A stretch of 46,515 bases of DNA from Pseudomonadota bacterium (GCA_016781555.1 JADDQD010000166.1:1-46515); one strand, 5' to 3'; counted from the stretch's first letter, positions 17,219-25,752 are shown. Notes: generated by a model from the letters alone, not told the origin. Made by a program: numbers and translations.

Positions 17219-18475
17219 TTACTGGTTCATCGAGGCAAAGAAATCCTCGTTGGTCTTCGAATCCTTGAGCTTGTCTAGCAGGAAGGTGATGGCGTCCACC
17301 GTTCCCATCTGCATGAGGATCCGCCGAAGGACCCACATCTTGGAGAGCGTCGCGGGCTCCACAAGCAGCTCTTCCTTGCGGGTCCCCGACTTGCCGACAT
17401 CCAGCGAGGGAAAAATTCGCTTGTCGGCGACCTTGCGGTCCAGCACGATTTCCGAGTTTCCGGTACCTTTGAACTCTTCGAAAATCACCTCGTCCATCTT
17501 GGAGCCGGTGTCGATCAGCGCCGTGGCAATGATCGAGAGCGAACCGCCTTCTTCTATATTCCGGGCCGCGCCGAAGAAGCGCTTGGGCCGCTGAAGCGCG
17601 TTGGCATCGACACCGCCGGTGAGCACCTTTCCCGAAGATGGCACAACCGTATTGTAGGCACGGCCCAGACGAGTGATCGAATCGAGCAGAATCACAACGT
17701 CCTTCTTGTGCTCAACAAGCCGCTTGGCCTTTTCAATCACCATCTCGGCGACTTGGACGTGGCGGCTTGCCGGCTCATCGAAAGTCGATGACACGACTTC
17801 GCCCTTCACCGAGCGCTGCATGTCCGTGACTTCCTCGGGACGCTCGTCGATGAGGAGAACGATCAGGAAGACCTCCGGGTGGTTGTCGGTGATCGCCTTC
17901 GCGATGTTCTGGAGAAGCACCGTCTTCCCGACACGTGGCGGAGCAACAATAAGCGCGCGCTGGCCTTTGCCCTGAGGCGCTACGATGTCGATGACCCGCG
18001 CCGACTTGTCTTTGACGGTGGGATCAAGCGTATCGAGGCGTAGCTTCTCGTTCGGATAAAGAGGCGTCAGATTGTCGAAGTTCACGCGATGGCGCACTGC
18101 GTCGGGGTCGTCATAGTTGACGGACACGAGGCGCGTCAGAGCAAAATAGCGCTCGCCGTCTTTGGGGCCGCGGATCTCGCCTTCGACCGTGTCACCGGTG
18201 CGCAAGCCGAATTTTCGGACCTGATTGGGTGAGATGTAAATATCGTCCGGGCCGGCAAGATAATTTGCTTCCGGAGAGCGCAGAAAGCCGAAGCCATCCG
18301 GCAGCACCTCGATCGTCCCCTGCCCCATAATCTCCTGGCCATTTTCAGCCTGGACTTTGAGAATCGAGAACATCAGCTCCTGCTTGCGGAGCGTGGAGGC
18401 GCCTTCGATTCCAAGCGCTTCAGCGGAAGCGACCAGATCGGCTGGGCTTTGTTTCTTAAGGTCTTTGAGGTGCAT
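17219..18475 (-). CDS. rho: Transcription termination factor Rho
   Basis: 418 residues. A hexameric RNA-dependent ATPase that ends untranslated transcripts. Order: N-terminal helical bundle, cold-shock-like RNA-binding fold (about 51-118, with [23 protein letters not shown]), P-loop VAPPRVGKT (177-185), [26 protein letters not shown] and the Q/R-loop regions. The frame is open to 18562, but the family start [14 protein letters not shown] is at 18475. No good Shine-Dalgarno precedes that ATG; the leader is 141 bases long. Neighbours hemJ and hemE upstream are the usual alphaproteobacterial context. Confidence 0.97.
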   Translation of the reverse strand: MHLKDLKKQSPADLVASAEALGIEGASTLRKQELMFSILKVQAENGQEIMGQGTIEVLPDGFGFLRSPEANYLAGPDDIYISPNQVRKFGLRTGDTVEGEIRGPKDGERYFALTRLVSVNYDDPDAVRHRVNFDNLTPLYPNEKLRLDTLDPTVKDKSARVIDIVAPQGKGQRALIVAPPRVGKTVLLQNIAKAITDNHPEVFLIVLLIDERPEEVTDMQRSVKGEVVSSTFDEPASRHVQVAEMVIEKAKRLVEHKKDVVILLDSITRLGRAYNTVVPSSGKVLTGGVDANALQRPKRFFGAARNIEEGGSLSIIATALIDTGSKMDEVIFEEFKGTGNSEIVLDRKVADKRIFPSLDVGKSGTRKEELLVEPATLSKMWVLRRILMQMGTVDAITFLLDKLKDSKTNEDFFASMNQ

Positions 18476-18573
18476 GGGGATTACTCGGGAGGTGGGATTC
18501 GTCGTGTGAGGCGCGGGGAGGTGCGATGCTGCTGGATTGCCCACGCGAGGACGGCGGGCCAACGACTCTCTAG

Positions 18574-18602
18574 CGGTTAGGCTCGGGCAAAAAACAAGTC
18601 AA
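18574..18602 (-). promoter_or_regulatory. Possible rho promoter
   Basis: On the minus strand TTGACT (18597-18602) and TAACCG (18574-18579) are 17 bases apart, giving a leader of about 90 bases to the rho ATG. The -35 is good, the -10 only fair. Confidence 0.35.
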
Positions 18603-18616
18603 CCAGCTTCGCAACG

Positions 18617-19075
18617 TCAGAACGGTTTTACGATCACGAGAATAACGATGAGCGCAGCGGCAATGCCCGGAATCTCGTTCATGATCCTCAGCGCTTTTCC
18701 GCTCACCGGCCGTTCTCCACGCGCAAGCTTCTTGCCGTATGCAACCATATATCCATGATAGCCCGAAAGAAGCAAAACGAGGAGGAGCTTGGCGTGGAGC
18801 CATGCTTCGCCCCAGGCGCCGATGATCGAGGCGAGCGAGAGGCCGAGCACCCAAACGATGATCATGGCCGGCGTGATGATGATGTTGCGGAGCTTGCGCT
18901 CACGCTCGATCCACCGCTTTTCCTCGACCGAACCGGGCGTCGCCTCCTGATGATAAACATAATAGCGCGGCAGCATGAATAGCCCTGCAATCCAGAAGAT
19001 CACGAAGATGACATGCGCTGCCTTGATCCAGGCGTAGGTCAATGAAAGAGCCGTTCCCAAATCATGCGTGATCAC
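18617..19075 (-). CDS. hemJ: Protoporphyrinogen oxidase HemJ
   Basis: 152 residues with four predicted membrane helices. HemJ oxidises protoporphyrinogen IX to protoporphyrin IX in the inner membrane in bacteria that lack HemG and HemY. The family histidine is in KAAHVIFVIFWIAGLFMLPR near residue 21, and a second conserved area is HAKLLLVLLLSGYHGYM near 94-110. The start is GTG, overlapping the hemE TGA stop as GTGA. Pairing with hemE in a heme-synthesis gene couple supports the call. Confidence 0.93.
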   Translation of the reverse strand: MITHDLGTALSLTYAWIKAAHVIFVIFWIAGLFMLPRYYVYHQEATPGSVEEKRWIERERKLRNIIITPAMIIVWVLGLSLASIIGAWGEAWLHAKLLLVLLLSGYHGYMVAYGKKLARGERPVSGKALRIMNEIPGIAAALIVILVIVKPF

Positions 19076-20097
19076 CGGCGGACCAGCCCCAGGAGCTGTT
19101 CAACATGCGCGATCGGTGTGTCCGGCAAGATGCCATGCCCCAAATTGAAGACGTGCGGTCTGTCTGCAAAGGCTGATAGTATGCGGCCGACCGCACTTTC
19201 AAGCGCTTCCCCGCCCGCGATCAGCGCCAGCGGATCAAGATTGCCCTGGATCGGAAGCGCATCGGGGAGCTCGGCTGCAGCCCAAACCGGATCCACGGTC
19301 TCGTCCAGGCCAATAGCATCGACCCCCGTTCCGGCCGCATAAGGGCGAAGCTTGCCGCCGGCACCCTTTGGAAAGCCGATCACCGGGACGTTTGGGTGCC
19401 GGGCCTTGAAAGCGGACACGATCCTTGCGTTGGGGCCGATCACCCACTGCTCGAACTGCGCAGGCGCCAGGCTTCCCGCCCAGCTGTCGAACAGCTGCAC
19501 CGCCTCGACGCCTGCACCCACTTGTCCGGATAGGTAATCGACAGTGGTGTTGACGATCGCATCGATGATCTCTGCAAAAGCCGATGGGTCACGGTACGCA
19601 TAGCGACGCGCCTCAGCCTGCTCCTTGCTGCCGCGGCCCGCCACCATGTAGGTCGCCACCGTCCAGGGGCTCCCCGCAAAGCCCAGCAACGTGGTTTCTG
19701 GCGGCAATGCAGCCTTCACCTTCTCCACAGTCCGGTAGATGGGCTCGAGACGCTCAGGAACGGCTTCCAGCGCGCCTAGCGCGGCATCCATGAGCGGGGG
19801 CGAGAGCCGCGGACCCTCGCCAGCCTCGAACCGAAGCTCTTGGCCGAGGGCATAGGGGACGATGAGGATGTCCGAGAAGAGAATGGCGCCATCAAAACCG
19901 AAGCGGCGGATCGGCTGAAGCGTAACCTCGGCGGCAGCGTCGCTGTCGTACACGAGCTCGAGGAAGCCTCCTCTGTCGGCCCGCAAGGCTCGATATTCGG
20001 GCAGGTACCGGCCTGCCTGACGCATCAGCCAAACCGGTGTGTTCTCTACTTTTTTGCCTTTCAGGACGGTGAGCAAGGGCTTGTTCGGACCGGCCAT
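19072..20097 (-). CDS. hemE: Uroporphyrinogen decarboxylase
   Basis: 341 residues. It removes four carboxyl groups from uroporphyrinogen III to form coproporphyrinogen III in the cytoplasm. Substrate-binding signature WLMRQAGRYLPEYRALR lies at residues 23-39. FSDILIVPYALG near 94 contains the catalytic aspartate, and GFAGSPWTVATYM near 143 and LGHGILPDTP near the C-terminus are further family blocks. It is the last leftward gene before the putative origin; in Caulobacter and Rickettsia, hemE also borders the origin. The ATG is at the edge of the gene-free gap. Confidence 0.97.
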   Translation of the reverse strand: MAGPNKPLLTVLKGKKVENTPVWLMRQAGRYLPEYRALRADRGGFLELVYDSDAAAEVTLQPIRRFGFDGAILFSDILIVPYALGQELRFEAGEGPRLSPPLMDAALGALEAVPERLEPIYRTVEKVKAALPPETTLLGFAGSPWTVATYMVAGRGSKEQAEARRYAYRDPSAFAEIIDAIVNTTVDYLSGQVGAGVEAVQLFDSWAGSLAPAQFEQWVIGPNARIVSAFKARHPNVPVIGFPKGAGGKLRPYAAGTGVDAIGLDETVDPVWAAAELPDALPIQGNLDPLALIAGGEALESAVGRILSAFADRPHVFNLGHGILPDTPIAHVEQLLGLVRR

Positions 20098-20410
20098 GGA
20101 AAGACTGAAGCTCCGCTCTCTTATCTAATGAGTCTTATTTTAAAGAGAGTCTGATGAAGGTTGTAGGGCGACCCGTCGCGGGGTTTATTGCGTTCGCTCC
20201 GAATTGCAAACAACTTGACTCTCCGGCACCCACGGAGCCGCGCAGAGTCGTATCTCTTTTCCCCACTTTCCACAGCGCGGTCCGAATCCTTTTACACTCT
20301 TTGTTAAGCTGTGGATCGAATCCGGATAGCGGGGACGAAAGCTATCCTTGTAAGCGTCCCGAAGGTTCCGCTAGCCTTATCGACATGGTTTTCCACAGGG
20401 TCGCGTCGGC
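20098..20410. other. Putative chromosome replication origin (oriC)
   Basis: A 313-base gap without a gene, flanked by hemE (leftward) and ppsR (rightward). DnaA-box-like 9-mers are TTTTCCACA at 20389-20397 (perfect to TTWTNCACA); CTTTCCACA at 20266-20274, TTTTACACT at 20290-20298 and TTATCGACA at 20377-20385 (one mismatch each); and TGTGGATCG at 20310-20318 (reverse, two mismatches). An AT-rich stretch at 20119-20143, inside an inverted repeat, could be the unwinding element. GANTC sites are crowded here. In Caulobacter crescentus and Rickettsia the origin lies in the same hemE/ppsR-homologue gap (known). Gene directions diverge here. Function is inferred. Confidence 0.75.
20116..20149. repeat. 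AT-rich inverted repeat at the left end of the putative origin
   Basis: CTCTCTT (20116-20122) is inverted as AAGAGAG (20143-20149) around a 20-base AT-rich spacer that contains a GAGTC methylation site; a second GAGTC overlaps the right arm. It could be an unwinding element, or simply the hemE promoter/operator region. Confidence 0.5.
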
Positions 20411-21235
20411 GTGAGTCAGCTCCATCTACACCTCCTTTCCGACTCCACCGGCGAGACGTTGGAGGTGATCGCCAAGGCTTGCCTGGCGCAATTCGACAAC
20501 GTTGAGGTGCTGCGGCATTTCTGGCCGATGGTGCGGTCAGAAGGGCATCTCGACCGCGTGCTCGACGACATCGAGCGGCGGCCGGGGCTGGTGCTCTACA
20601 CCCTGGTGAACAGCAACATCCGGCGGGATCTGGAACAGAAGTGCCGGCGCCGCGGCATCCATGCGGTGTCGGCGCTCGATCCAGTCGTGGACGCCCTTTC
20701 CGTGGTGCTCGGCCAACAAGCTAAAGCAAGGCCTGGCCGGCAGCATGCGCTGGATGCTGCCTATTTCGCCCGCGTGGACGCAATTCAATTCACGATCGCG
20801 CATGACGATGGGATCGGCTCCGACAACTGGTAGGAAGCAGACATCATTCTCGCGGGCGTCTCGCGAACGTCGAAGACCCCAACTTCGATCTACCTTGCCA
20901 ACCGCGGCTACAAGGTTGCCAACATTCCCCTGGTGCCGGAAGCGCCGCCGCCGGTGAACCTCTTCACGGTCCAGCATCCTTTGGTGGTTGGGCTGACCAC
21001 GAGCTGCGATCGCCTTATCCAAATTCGGCGTAACCGGCTCCTGGCGCTCAACCAGGCCCCTGAGACGGACTATGTCGACTTGGAGGCGGTGAACGCCGAG
21101 CTTGCGTTTGCGCGGCGTATGTTCGCCGACAATGGCTGGCCGGTGATCGACGTCACCCGGAGGTCGATCGAGGAAACGGCATTCGCCATCATGAAACTGT
21201 GTGAGCAACGCCACGACGCAACAGTGACGGCGTGA
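20411..21235 (+). pseudogene. ppsR: Pyruvate,phosphate dikinase/PEP synthase regulatory protein PpsR, interrupted by an in-frame TAG
   Basis: The DUF299 family both phosphorylates and dephosphorylates PPDK or PEP synthase to switch it off and on. One frame of 274 codons, the family length, runs from GTG 20411 to TGA 21235. It is broken by TAG at 20831-20833 (codon 141), where homologues carry a codon such as GAG: context is DNW-stop-EAD. Both halves are well conserved: LHLHLLSDSTGETLE at the start, and the P-loop GVSRTSKT (149-156), NIPLVPE and SCDRLIQIR after the stop. A product ending at codon 140 lacks the P-loop. Lack of other damage suggests a recent mutation, a sequencing error or readthrough. 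The end overlaps maf (GTGA). Confidence 0.88.
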
Positions 21236-21825
21236 GGTTGCTGCTCGCATCGACAAGCGCCGCGCGTCGCCGGATGCTTGGCTCAGCGGGCGTGCCGTTC
21301 GAGGCCGTCGCAGCAGCGCTGGACGAGAATACCGCAAAGGCGGAGCTCCGGAACGAGGCACTGAGCAGCGCGGATTTGGCCGCCGCGCTCGCCGAGCAGA
21401 AGGCACTTTCGCTCCCCAGCAGTCCAGTAACCCTGGTTCTCGGCTCCGATCAAACGCTCGAGACCGCTGACGGCACCATGCTCAATAAGCCAGGATCGCC
21501 CGCCGCGGCGTTCGAACAGCTCCGGTCGATGAGCGGACGGACGCACCGGCTCCATTCCGCGGCGGCAGTCGCGGAAAATGGGGCGATCGTCTGGAAAGCG
21601 ATCGAGACAGCCTCGCTAACGATGCGGCCGCTGAGCGACCAATTCCTGGCGGAATATTTGGTTCATGAATATGAGGCGGTCCGCTGGAGCGTCGGCGGCT
21701 ACCATATCGAAGGTCGTGGGGCACAGTTGTTCGAGCGGATCGAAGGAAGCCACTTCGCAATCCTTGGAATGCCGTTGCTGCCGCTGCTTGCATACCTTCG
21801 ACAGCGAGGCATCTTACTGGCATGA
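21232..21825 (+). CDS. maf: Maf family nucleotide pyrophosphatase
   Basis: 197 residues. Maf proteins hydrolyse non-canonical or methylated nucleoside triphosphates (house-cleaning) and were first linked to septum formation. The N-terminal [14 protein letters not shown] matches the phosphate-binding signature, GSDQTLE near residue 68 carries the catalytic aspartate, and NKPGSP and [10 protein letters not shown] follow. The start is GTG in a GTGA overlap with ppsR. It belongs to the run ppsR-maf-aroE-coaE-dnaQ that is conserved beside alphaproteobacterial origins. Confidence 0.93.
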   Translation: MRLLLASTSAARRRMLGSAGVPFEAVAAALDENTAKAELRNEALSSADLAAALAEQKALSLPSSPVTLVLGSDQTLETADGTMLNKPGSPAAAFEQLRSMSGRTHRLHSAAAVAENGAIVWKAIETASLTMRPLSDQFLAEYLVHEYEAVRWSVGGYHIEGRGAQLFERIEGSHFAILGMPLLPLLAYLRQRGILLA

Positions 21826-21882
21826 CCCAGCACGCGGCGCGGGTTATGCGGGCGGCAATCTGGATGATGCGGAGCGGTTCGA

Positions 21883-22704
21883 ATGGCTGTCGCTTATGCT
21901 GAAGTGATCGGCGACCCGATCGCACATTCCAAGTCGCCGTTGATACATTCATTCTGGCTTCGGAAGCTCGGCCTCGATGGGGAGTATCGCGCAGCCTTGG
22001 TCGCGACGGATGAGCTCGCTTCCTATTTGGAAAGCCGGCGTTCGGACGACGCCTGGCGCGGCTGCAACGTCACCATCCCGCACAAGCAGGCAATCATCGT
22101 GCACCTCGATGAGGTAAAAGATCAGGACATTGCCGCGGTGAACTGCGTGGTCCCAATCGGTAGCAGGCTCGTCGGCCACAACACCGACGTGGCTGGGGTC
22201 GAGGAGGCGCTCGGCACCAGCGGCGCCAGCGGTCCGGTTGCGATGATCGGTGCCGGCGGGGCCGCCCGAGCAGGTCTCGCTGCCCTGAAAAAACGAGGCG
22301 CGGAAGATGTTCGCATCGTGGCGCGGGACACGGATCTGGCCAATGACTTGCTTCGGGAATCCGGCCTCTCGGGCCAAGCCTTCAGCTTTGCCGAGGCCGG
22401 TCGCGCGCTGGCCAACTGCGACGGCGTCATCAATGCCAGCCCGCTGGGAATGCGCGGTTATCCTGACATGGCAAGCTGCGTCCTGGATGCGCTGGCGGGC
22501 CTTCGCCGCCATTCGTTCGCGCTGGACATGGTCTACGCACCGCTCCGCACGACCTTCCTCGAACGCGCGCAAGCTGCCGGTCTTCAACCAATTGATGGGC
22601 TTAACATGCTTGTGGGCCAGGCGGCTTTTGCTTTCCGGCTGTTGTTCGGAGTGGACGCTCCACGTAGCCACGATGCCGATCTTCGGGCGCTGCTCACGCG
22701 ATGA
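21883..22704 (+). CDS. aroE: Shikimate dehydrogenase
   Basis: 273 residues. It reduces 3-dehydroshikimate to shikimate with NADPH in aromatic amino acid synthesis. Substrate-binding GDPIAHSKSPLIH begins at residue 10, the catalytic lysine is K68 in NVTIPHK, and the partner aspartate is D102 in GHNTDVAG. The NADPH loop GAGGAAR is at 123-129, and the C-terminal DGLNMLVGQAAFAF segment is typical. It is 57 bases after maf, and its stop overlaps the coaE ATG as ATGA. Confidence 0.96.
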   Translation: MAVAYAEVIGDPIAHSKSPLIHSFWLRKLGLDGEYRAALVATDELASYLESRRSDDAWRGCNVTIPHKQAIIVHLDEVKDQDIAAVNCVVPIGSRLVGHNTDVAGVEEALGTSGASGPVAMIGAGGAARAGLAALKKRGAEDVRIVARDTDLANDLLRESGLSGQAFSFAEAGRALANCDGVINASPLGMRGYPDMASCVLDALAGLRRHSFALDMVYAPLRTTFLERAQAAGLQPIDGLNMLVGQAAFAFRLLFGVDAPRSHDADLRALLTR

Positions 22705-23294
22705 TCACCCTCGGACTCACCGGCTCGATCGGCATGGGTAAGACGACGGTTGCTGGCATGTTCTCCGAGGAGGGGGTGCCGGTTTTTGATGCGGACGCGG
22801 CGGTGCACCGGCTGCAGGGGCCCGGCGGAGCGTTGGTGCGGCTGATCGAGGCCCAGTTTCCCGGAACCACCGGAGAGGCGGGGGTCGATCGCACAGCGCT
22901 CGGCGAAGCGGTCCTTGGCGAGAGCGAGAAGCTGCGGTGGCTCGAGGCACTGATCCATCCCGCCGTGGCCCGGGAGCGCGAAGAATTCCTGGCTCGACAT
23001 GCCGCCGCCCCAATGGTGGTTCTCGACATCCCATTGCTGTTCGAGAAGGGCGGATGGGACAAAGTCGACAAGGTCGCCGTTGTCTCTGCCCCTGCCGAGA
23101 TCCAGCGCGCGCGAGTGCTTGCGCGGCCCGGCATGACGGAAGGCAAATTCGCAAAGATACTCGCGCTCCAGATGCCGGATGCGGATAAGCGCGCTCGAGC
23201 CGACTTCGTGATCCCGACCGGCGGCGACATTGCGACGACCCGAGCCGCGGTGGCGGAGATCGTCGCTTGTCTCACCGGCGCACACGATTCATAG
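22701..23294 (+). CDS. coaE: Dephospho-CoA kinase
   Basis: 197 residues. Phosphorylates the 3'-hydroxyl of dephospho-CoA, the last step of coenzyme A synthesis. The P-loop GSIGMGKT is at 8-15; DADAAVH near residue 31 and LDIPLLFEKG near 109 match the substrate-binding and lid regions. Overlaps aroE by four bases and is followed by dnaQ after seven bases, so the run is one operon. Confidence 0.95.
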   Translation: MITLGLTGSIGMGKTTVAGMFSEEGVPVFDADAAVHRLQGPGGALVRLIEAQFPGTTGEAGVDRTALGEAVLGESEKLRWLEALIHPAVAREREEFLARHAAAPMVVLDIPLLFEKGGWDKVDKVAVVSAPAEIQRARVLARPGMTEGKFAKILALQMPDADKRARADFVIPTGGDIATTRAAVAEIVACLTGAHDS

Positions 23295-23301
23295 TGGCGC
23301 C

Positions 23302-24006
23302 ATGCGCGAAATCGTGTTCGATACCGAGACCACAGGTCTCAATCCGCTCACCGGCGATCGCATGGTGGAAATCGGTTGTGTTGAGCTTCTCAACCGGGTG
23401 GAGACCGGCCGAACCTTTCATGCTTATTTCAATCCCGGGCGGGCGATGCCGAGCGGGGCGGAGGCGGTGCATGGACTGTCCGATGCGTTTCTTTCCGACA
23501 AGCCACCCTTTCACGGAGTTTGCGAAGAGCTGCTCGAATTTTTCGGGGACAGCCCGCTCATCGCCCACAATGCGAGCTTCGATTTTGGTTTCTTGAACCA
23601 TGAGCTTAGCCTGTGCGGGCGGCCGCTTGTGTGCCTTTCCCGAATGGTGGACACGCTCATGCTCGCGCGGCAGCGCCACCCGGGGGCCAAACATAGCCTG
23701 GACGCGCTCTGTACGCGCTTCGGCGTCGACAGAAGCCTCAGGATCAAGCACGGTGCGCTGATCGACGCTCAGCTCCTTGCGCAATGCTATGTGGAGTTGA
23801 CGGGCGGCCGCCAGATCGGGCTTTCGCTCGCAGCCGAGCCCGCCCAGTCTTACCAAGCAGAGGCAGTTCTTCGGAGCGCGCCGATAATCGTCCAGATACG
23901 CCCGCCGCGGCCTCATGCCCCGACGGATGAGGAACTCGCGCAGCACGCCGCGTTTGTAGCTACGCTCGTCGAGCCCATATGGAGCAGGGTTCAAGCGAGC
24001 CGTTGA
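23302..24006 (+). CDS. dnaQ: DNA polymerase III epsilon subunit (proofreading exonuclease)
   Basis: 234 residues. The 3'-5' exonuclease of the replicative polymerase. All DEDDh catalytic residues are present: D7 and E9 in FDTETTG (Exo I), D94 in HNASFDFGFL (Exo II), and H150 and D155 in HGALIDAQLL (Exo III). The C-terminal tail should bind the alpha subunit. The ATG at 23302 is chosen because the conserved REIVFDTETTG follows directly. The tail overlaps no other gene; hpf begins 53 bases later. Confidence 0.95.
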   Translation: MREIVFDTETTGLNPLTGDRMVEIGCVELLNRVETGRTFHAYFNPGRAMPSGAEAVHGLSDAFLSDKPPFHGVCEELLEFFGDSPLIAHNASFDFGFLNHELSLCGRPLVCLSRMVDTLMLARQRHPGAKHSLDALCTRFGVDRSLRIKHGALIDAQLLAQCYVELTGGRQIGLSLAAEPAQSYQAEAVLRSAPIIVQIRPPRPHAPTDEELAQHAAFVATLVEPIWSRVQASR

Positions 24007-24059
24007 CGGACAGTTGGAACGCGGCCTATCCGGCGACGAATTCGTAGCTGGAGAAGATG

Positions 24060-24638
24060 ATGGATATCCGGGTCTCTGGTCACCAGGTCGATACCGGCGA
24101 AGCCTTGCGGCAGCGTGTTGATGGGCGTTTAACCGCGATCGCCGAAAAATATTTCTCGCGCGTCATCTCTGCGCAGGTGACATTCGGCAAGGGCCCTCAC
24201 GACCACGGCTTCACCTGTGAAATTGTCGCCTATGTGCCGCAAGGCGTGGTGCTCAAGGGTACGGACCGGGCGCAGGACGCAAATGCAGCCTTCGACGCCG
24301 CAGCCGACAAGATCGAAAAGCAGCTGCGTCGCTACACACGCCGCCTGAAAGACCGCCAAGCACCAAGCCTCGCCGAGGTTGCGCTCGAACTGGCAGGTGA
24401 TGCGTCTTATACCGTTTTTCAGGCCGCCCACGAAGAAGAAGAAGTCGAGGACAATCCTCCTGTGATTGCGGAAACGCGCGTCGATATCCCCGATGCGAGT
24501 GTTTCCGACGCCGTTATGCTGCTCGACCTGCGCAACACCAATGCGCTGATGTTCCGAAACAGCGGCACGGGAGCCTTCAACATGGTATACCGGCGGGACG
24601 ACGGGACCATCGGCTGGGTTGAGCCGCGGCGCGACTGA
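24060..24638 (+). CDS. hpf: Ribosome hibernation promoting factor, long form
   Basis: 192 residues. Binds 30S subunits in stationary phase and pairs ribosomes into inactive 100S dimers. The N-terminal HPF/RaiA domain (1-about 105) begins MDIRVSGHQVDTGEALR. The C-terminal domain (about 135-190), with LDLRNTNALMFRNSGTGAFNMVYRRDDG, is the dimerising tail that only long HPF carries. Two ATGs stand side by side (24057, 24060); GGAG at 24050-24053 gives proper spacing to the second. ptsN downstream repeats a known hpf-ptsN pairing. Confidence 0.94.
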   Translation: MDIRVSGHQVDTGEALRQRVDGRLTAIAEKYFSRVISAQVTFGKGPHDHGFTCEIVAYVPQGVVLKGTDRAQDANAAFDAAADKIEKQLRRYTRRLKDRQAPSLAEVALELAGDASYTVFQAAHEEEEVEDNPPVIAETRVDIPDASVSDAVMLLDLRNTNALMFRNSGTGAFNMVYRRDDGTIGWVEPRRD

Positions 24639-24680
24639 GCCGCTGCGGCGGGGAACCCGCACCAACAACTCGTGAGGAGC

Positions 24681-24698
24681 GGGGGTGTACGTGCCCCC
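24681..24698 (+). promoter_or_regulatory. Small hairpin ahead of ptsN
   Basis: GGGGG and CCCCC enclose TG-TACG-TG, so the RNA can fold to a short stem with a UACG tetraloop (UNCG class) closed by G-U pairs. It lies in the hpf-ptsN gap, about 10 bases before the ptsN start. It may separate hpf and ptsN transcripts or shield the ptsN start; no T-run follows. Confidence 0.4.
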
Positions 24699-24709
24699 GG
24701 GGTGAATGA

Positions 24710-25177
24710 ATGAGCGATCTATCCGAAATCCTCTCGATCGATCGCATCGACGCCCGGCTCACCGTTGCGAACAAAAAAGCGCTGTTTCAGCAGCTCGGCG
24801 GAGCCGCAGCGCGAACAACGGGGCTTCCCACCAAGGAGATCGTAGCAGCTCTCAACGAGCGCGAGCGGCTTGGATCAACAGGATTCGGTGCGGGTGTTGC
24901 TATCCCTCATGGAAAGATCGAGGGACTGCCGCAGATGTTTGGATACTTTGCACGGCTGACCGGCCCGATCGAGTTCCAAGCGGTAGACAACCTGCCGGTA
25001 GATCTTGTCTTTCTGCTTCTCTCCCCGCCCAATGCCGGCGCGGATCATCTGAAGGCCCTGGCACGCGTCAGCAGGGCGTTTCGAGATCGGGCAACTCTGG
25101 CCAAGCTACGCGGGGCCCGTTCCAGAGACGCTATCTTCGCACTGCTCTCCGGTAACGAAACGCTTCATGCCGCCTGA
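24710..25177 (+). CDS. ptsN: PTS IIA-like nitrogen-regulatory protein PtsN
   Basis: 155 residues. The EIIA-Ntr end of the nitrogen phosphotransferase system, which controls potassium transport and stress responses rather than sugar uptake. The phosphorylated histidine is H67 in GVAIPHGKI. LNERERLGSTGFG ahead of it and LVFLLLSPPNAGADHLKALARVSR after it are family blocks. No PTS sugar permease is near, in keeping with a purely regulatory role. Confidence 0.94.
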   Translation: MSDLSEILSIDRIDARLTVANKKALFQQLGGAAARTTGLPTKEIVAALNERERLGSTGFGAGVAIPHGKIEGLPQMFGYFARLTGPIEFQAVDNLPVDLVFLLLSPPNAGADHLKALARVSRAFRDRATLAKLRGARSRDAIFALLSGNETLHAA

Positions 25178-25243
25178 CCGGCCGGCGGCGAAGCATTGCG
25201 AGCCTGCCTTGCCGCCGCGCAAACGTCAGCAATCGGTGACATG

Positions 25244-25585
25244 ATGGAGCCGCGGCTGAAGACCTCGATGCTCGTCGGGGCACTGATTCGGCGAGCCGAA
25301 TCGGTGGGGGGATTCGCAGCCGTGCTCGCGAAAGGCGATTCGTCCGCCGGATCTATCCTGGTGATTCTGGCCGAAAAGGGCAGAAAAGTGGGGATTTTGG
25401 AGCGCCTGTTGCAGCCGAACGGCTCTTATGACTGGCGCGACACAGGGAATCGGCCGCTCGAAAACGCGCTCGAGGAGCAAAAGTTCCTGGCGCGAAGGCG
25501 CGAATTCGACCCGGATTTGTGGGTTTTGGAACTGGACGTCCCGTCAGCTGAACGGTTCGCCGCTGAAATGAACGAGTCGGTTTGA
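25244..25585 (+). CDS. DUF1491 family protein
   Basis: 113 residues of a family widespread in Alphaproteobacteria, with no known function. It begins MEPRLKTSMLVGALIRRAE and contains GGFAAVLAKGDSSAG, a strand-rich centre (SILVILAEKG) and a C-terminal RREFDPDLWVLELD block. It is compact, soluble and has no signal. The frame is open to 25196; the two adjacent ATGs at 25241 and 25244 start the conserved part, and the second has better spacing from GGTGA. It follows ptsN by 66 bases. Confidence 0.8.
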   Translation: MEPRLKTSMLVGALIRRAESVGGFAAVLAKGDSSAGSILVILAEKGRKVGILERLLQPNGSYDWRDTGNRPLENALEEQKFLARRREFDPDLWVLELDVPSAERFAAEMNESV

Positions 25586-25630
25586 CTCGTTACGCATCCG
25601 GCTCGTACCCCAAACTCACCTTTTGAGAGC

Positions 25631-25686
25631 GGGGGGTTGCGGTTAGCCCGGGGGTAGGGGGCGAGCGGCCACGCGAGACGGGGGGG
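25631..25686 (+). other. G-run cluster in the gap before the SleB-type gene
   Basis: Four G-runs of 6, 5, 5 and 7 bases (25631-25636, 25650-25654, 25657-25661, 25680-25686) lie in a 167-base gap. They could fold into a G-quadruplex in the coding-strand DNA or mRNA leader of the hydrolase gene. No small RNA family is recognised. Confidence 0.4.
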
Positions 25687-25752
25687 CAAGCCACTGGGTG
25701 CCGTCTGCATCCAGCTATTTCGGCCGGCCGCACCGCCAGTGAATGTGATCAG

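Noticed and set aside
20304-20314. CtrA-type binding site in the origin
   Set aside because: Only the TTAA half is present; no second half follows at the required spacing.
20831-20833. TAG read as pyrrolysine or another recoded residue
   Set aside because: No pyl genes or recoding structure are visible, and the family has no such residue at this position.
20933-21235. Separate gene starting at GTG 20933 after the ppsR stop
   Set aside because: It is in the same frame as ppsR and is plainly its C-terminal part without the P-loop; treating it as an independent gene hides the nonsense codon.
24016-24040. GGAAC followed by CGAA as a stress-sigma promoter for hpf
   Set aside because: The -10 half does not match CGTT, so the evidence is too weak.
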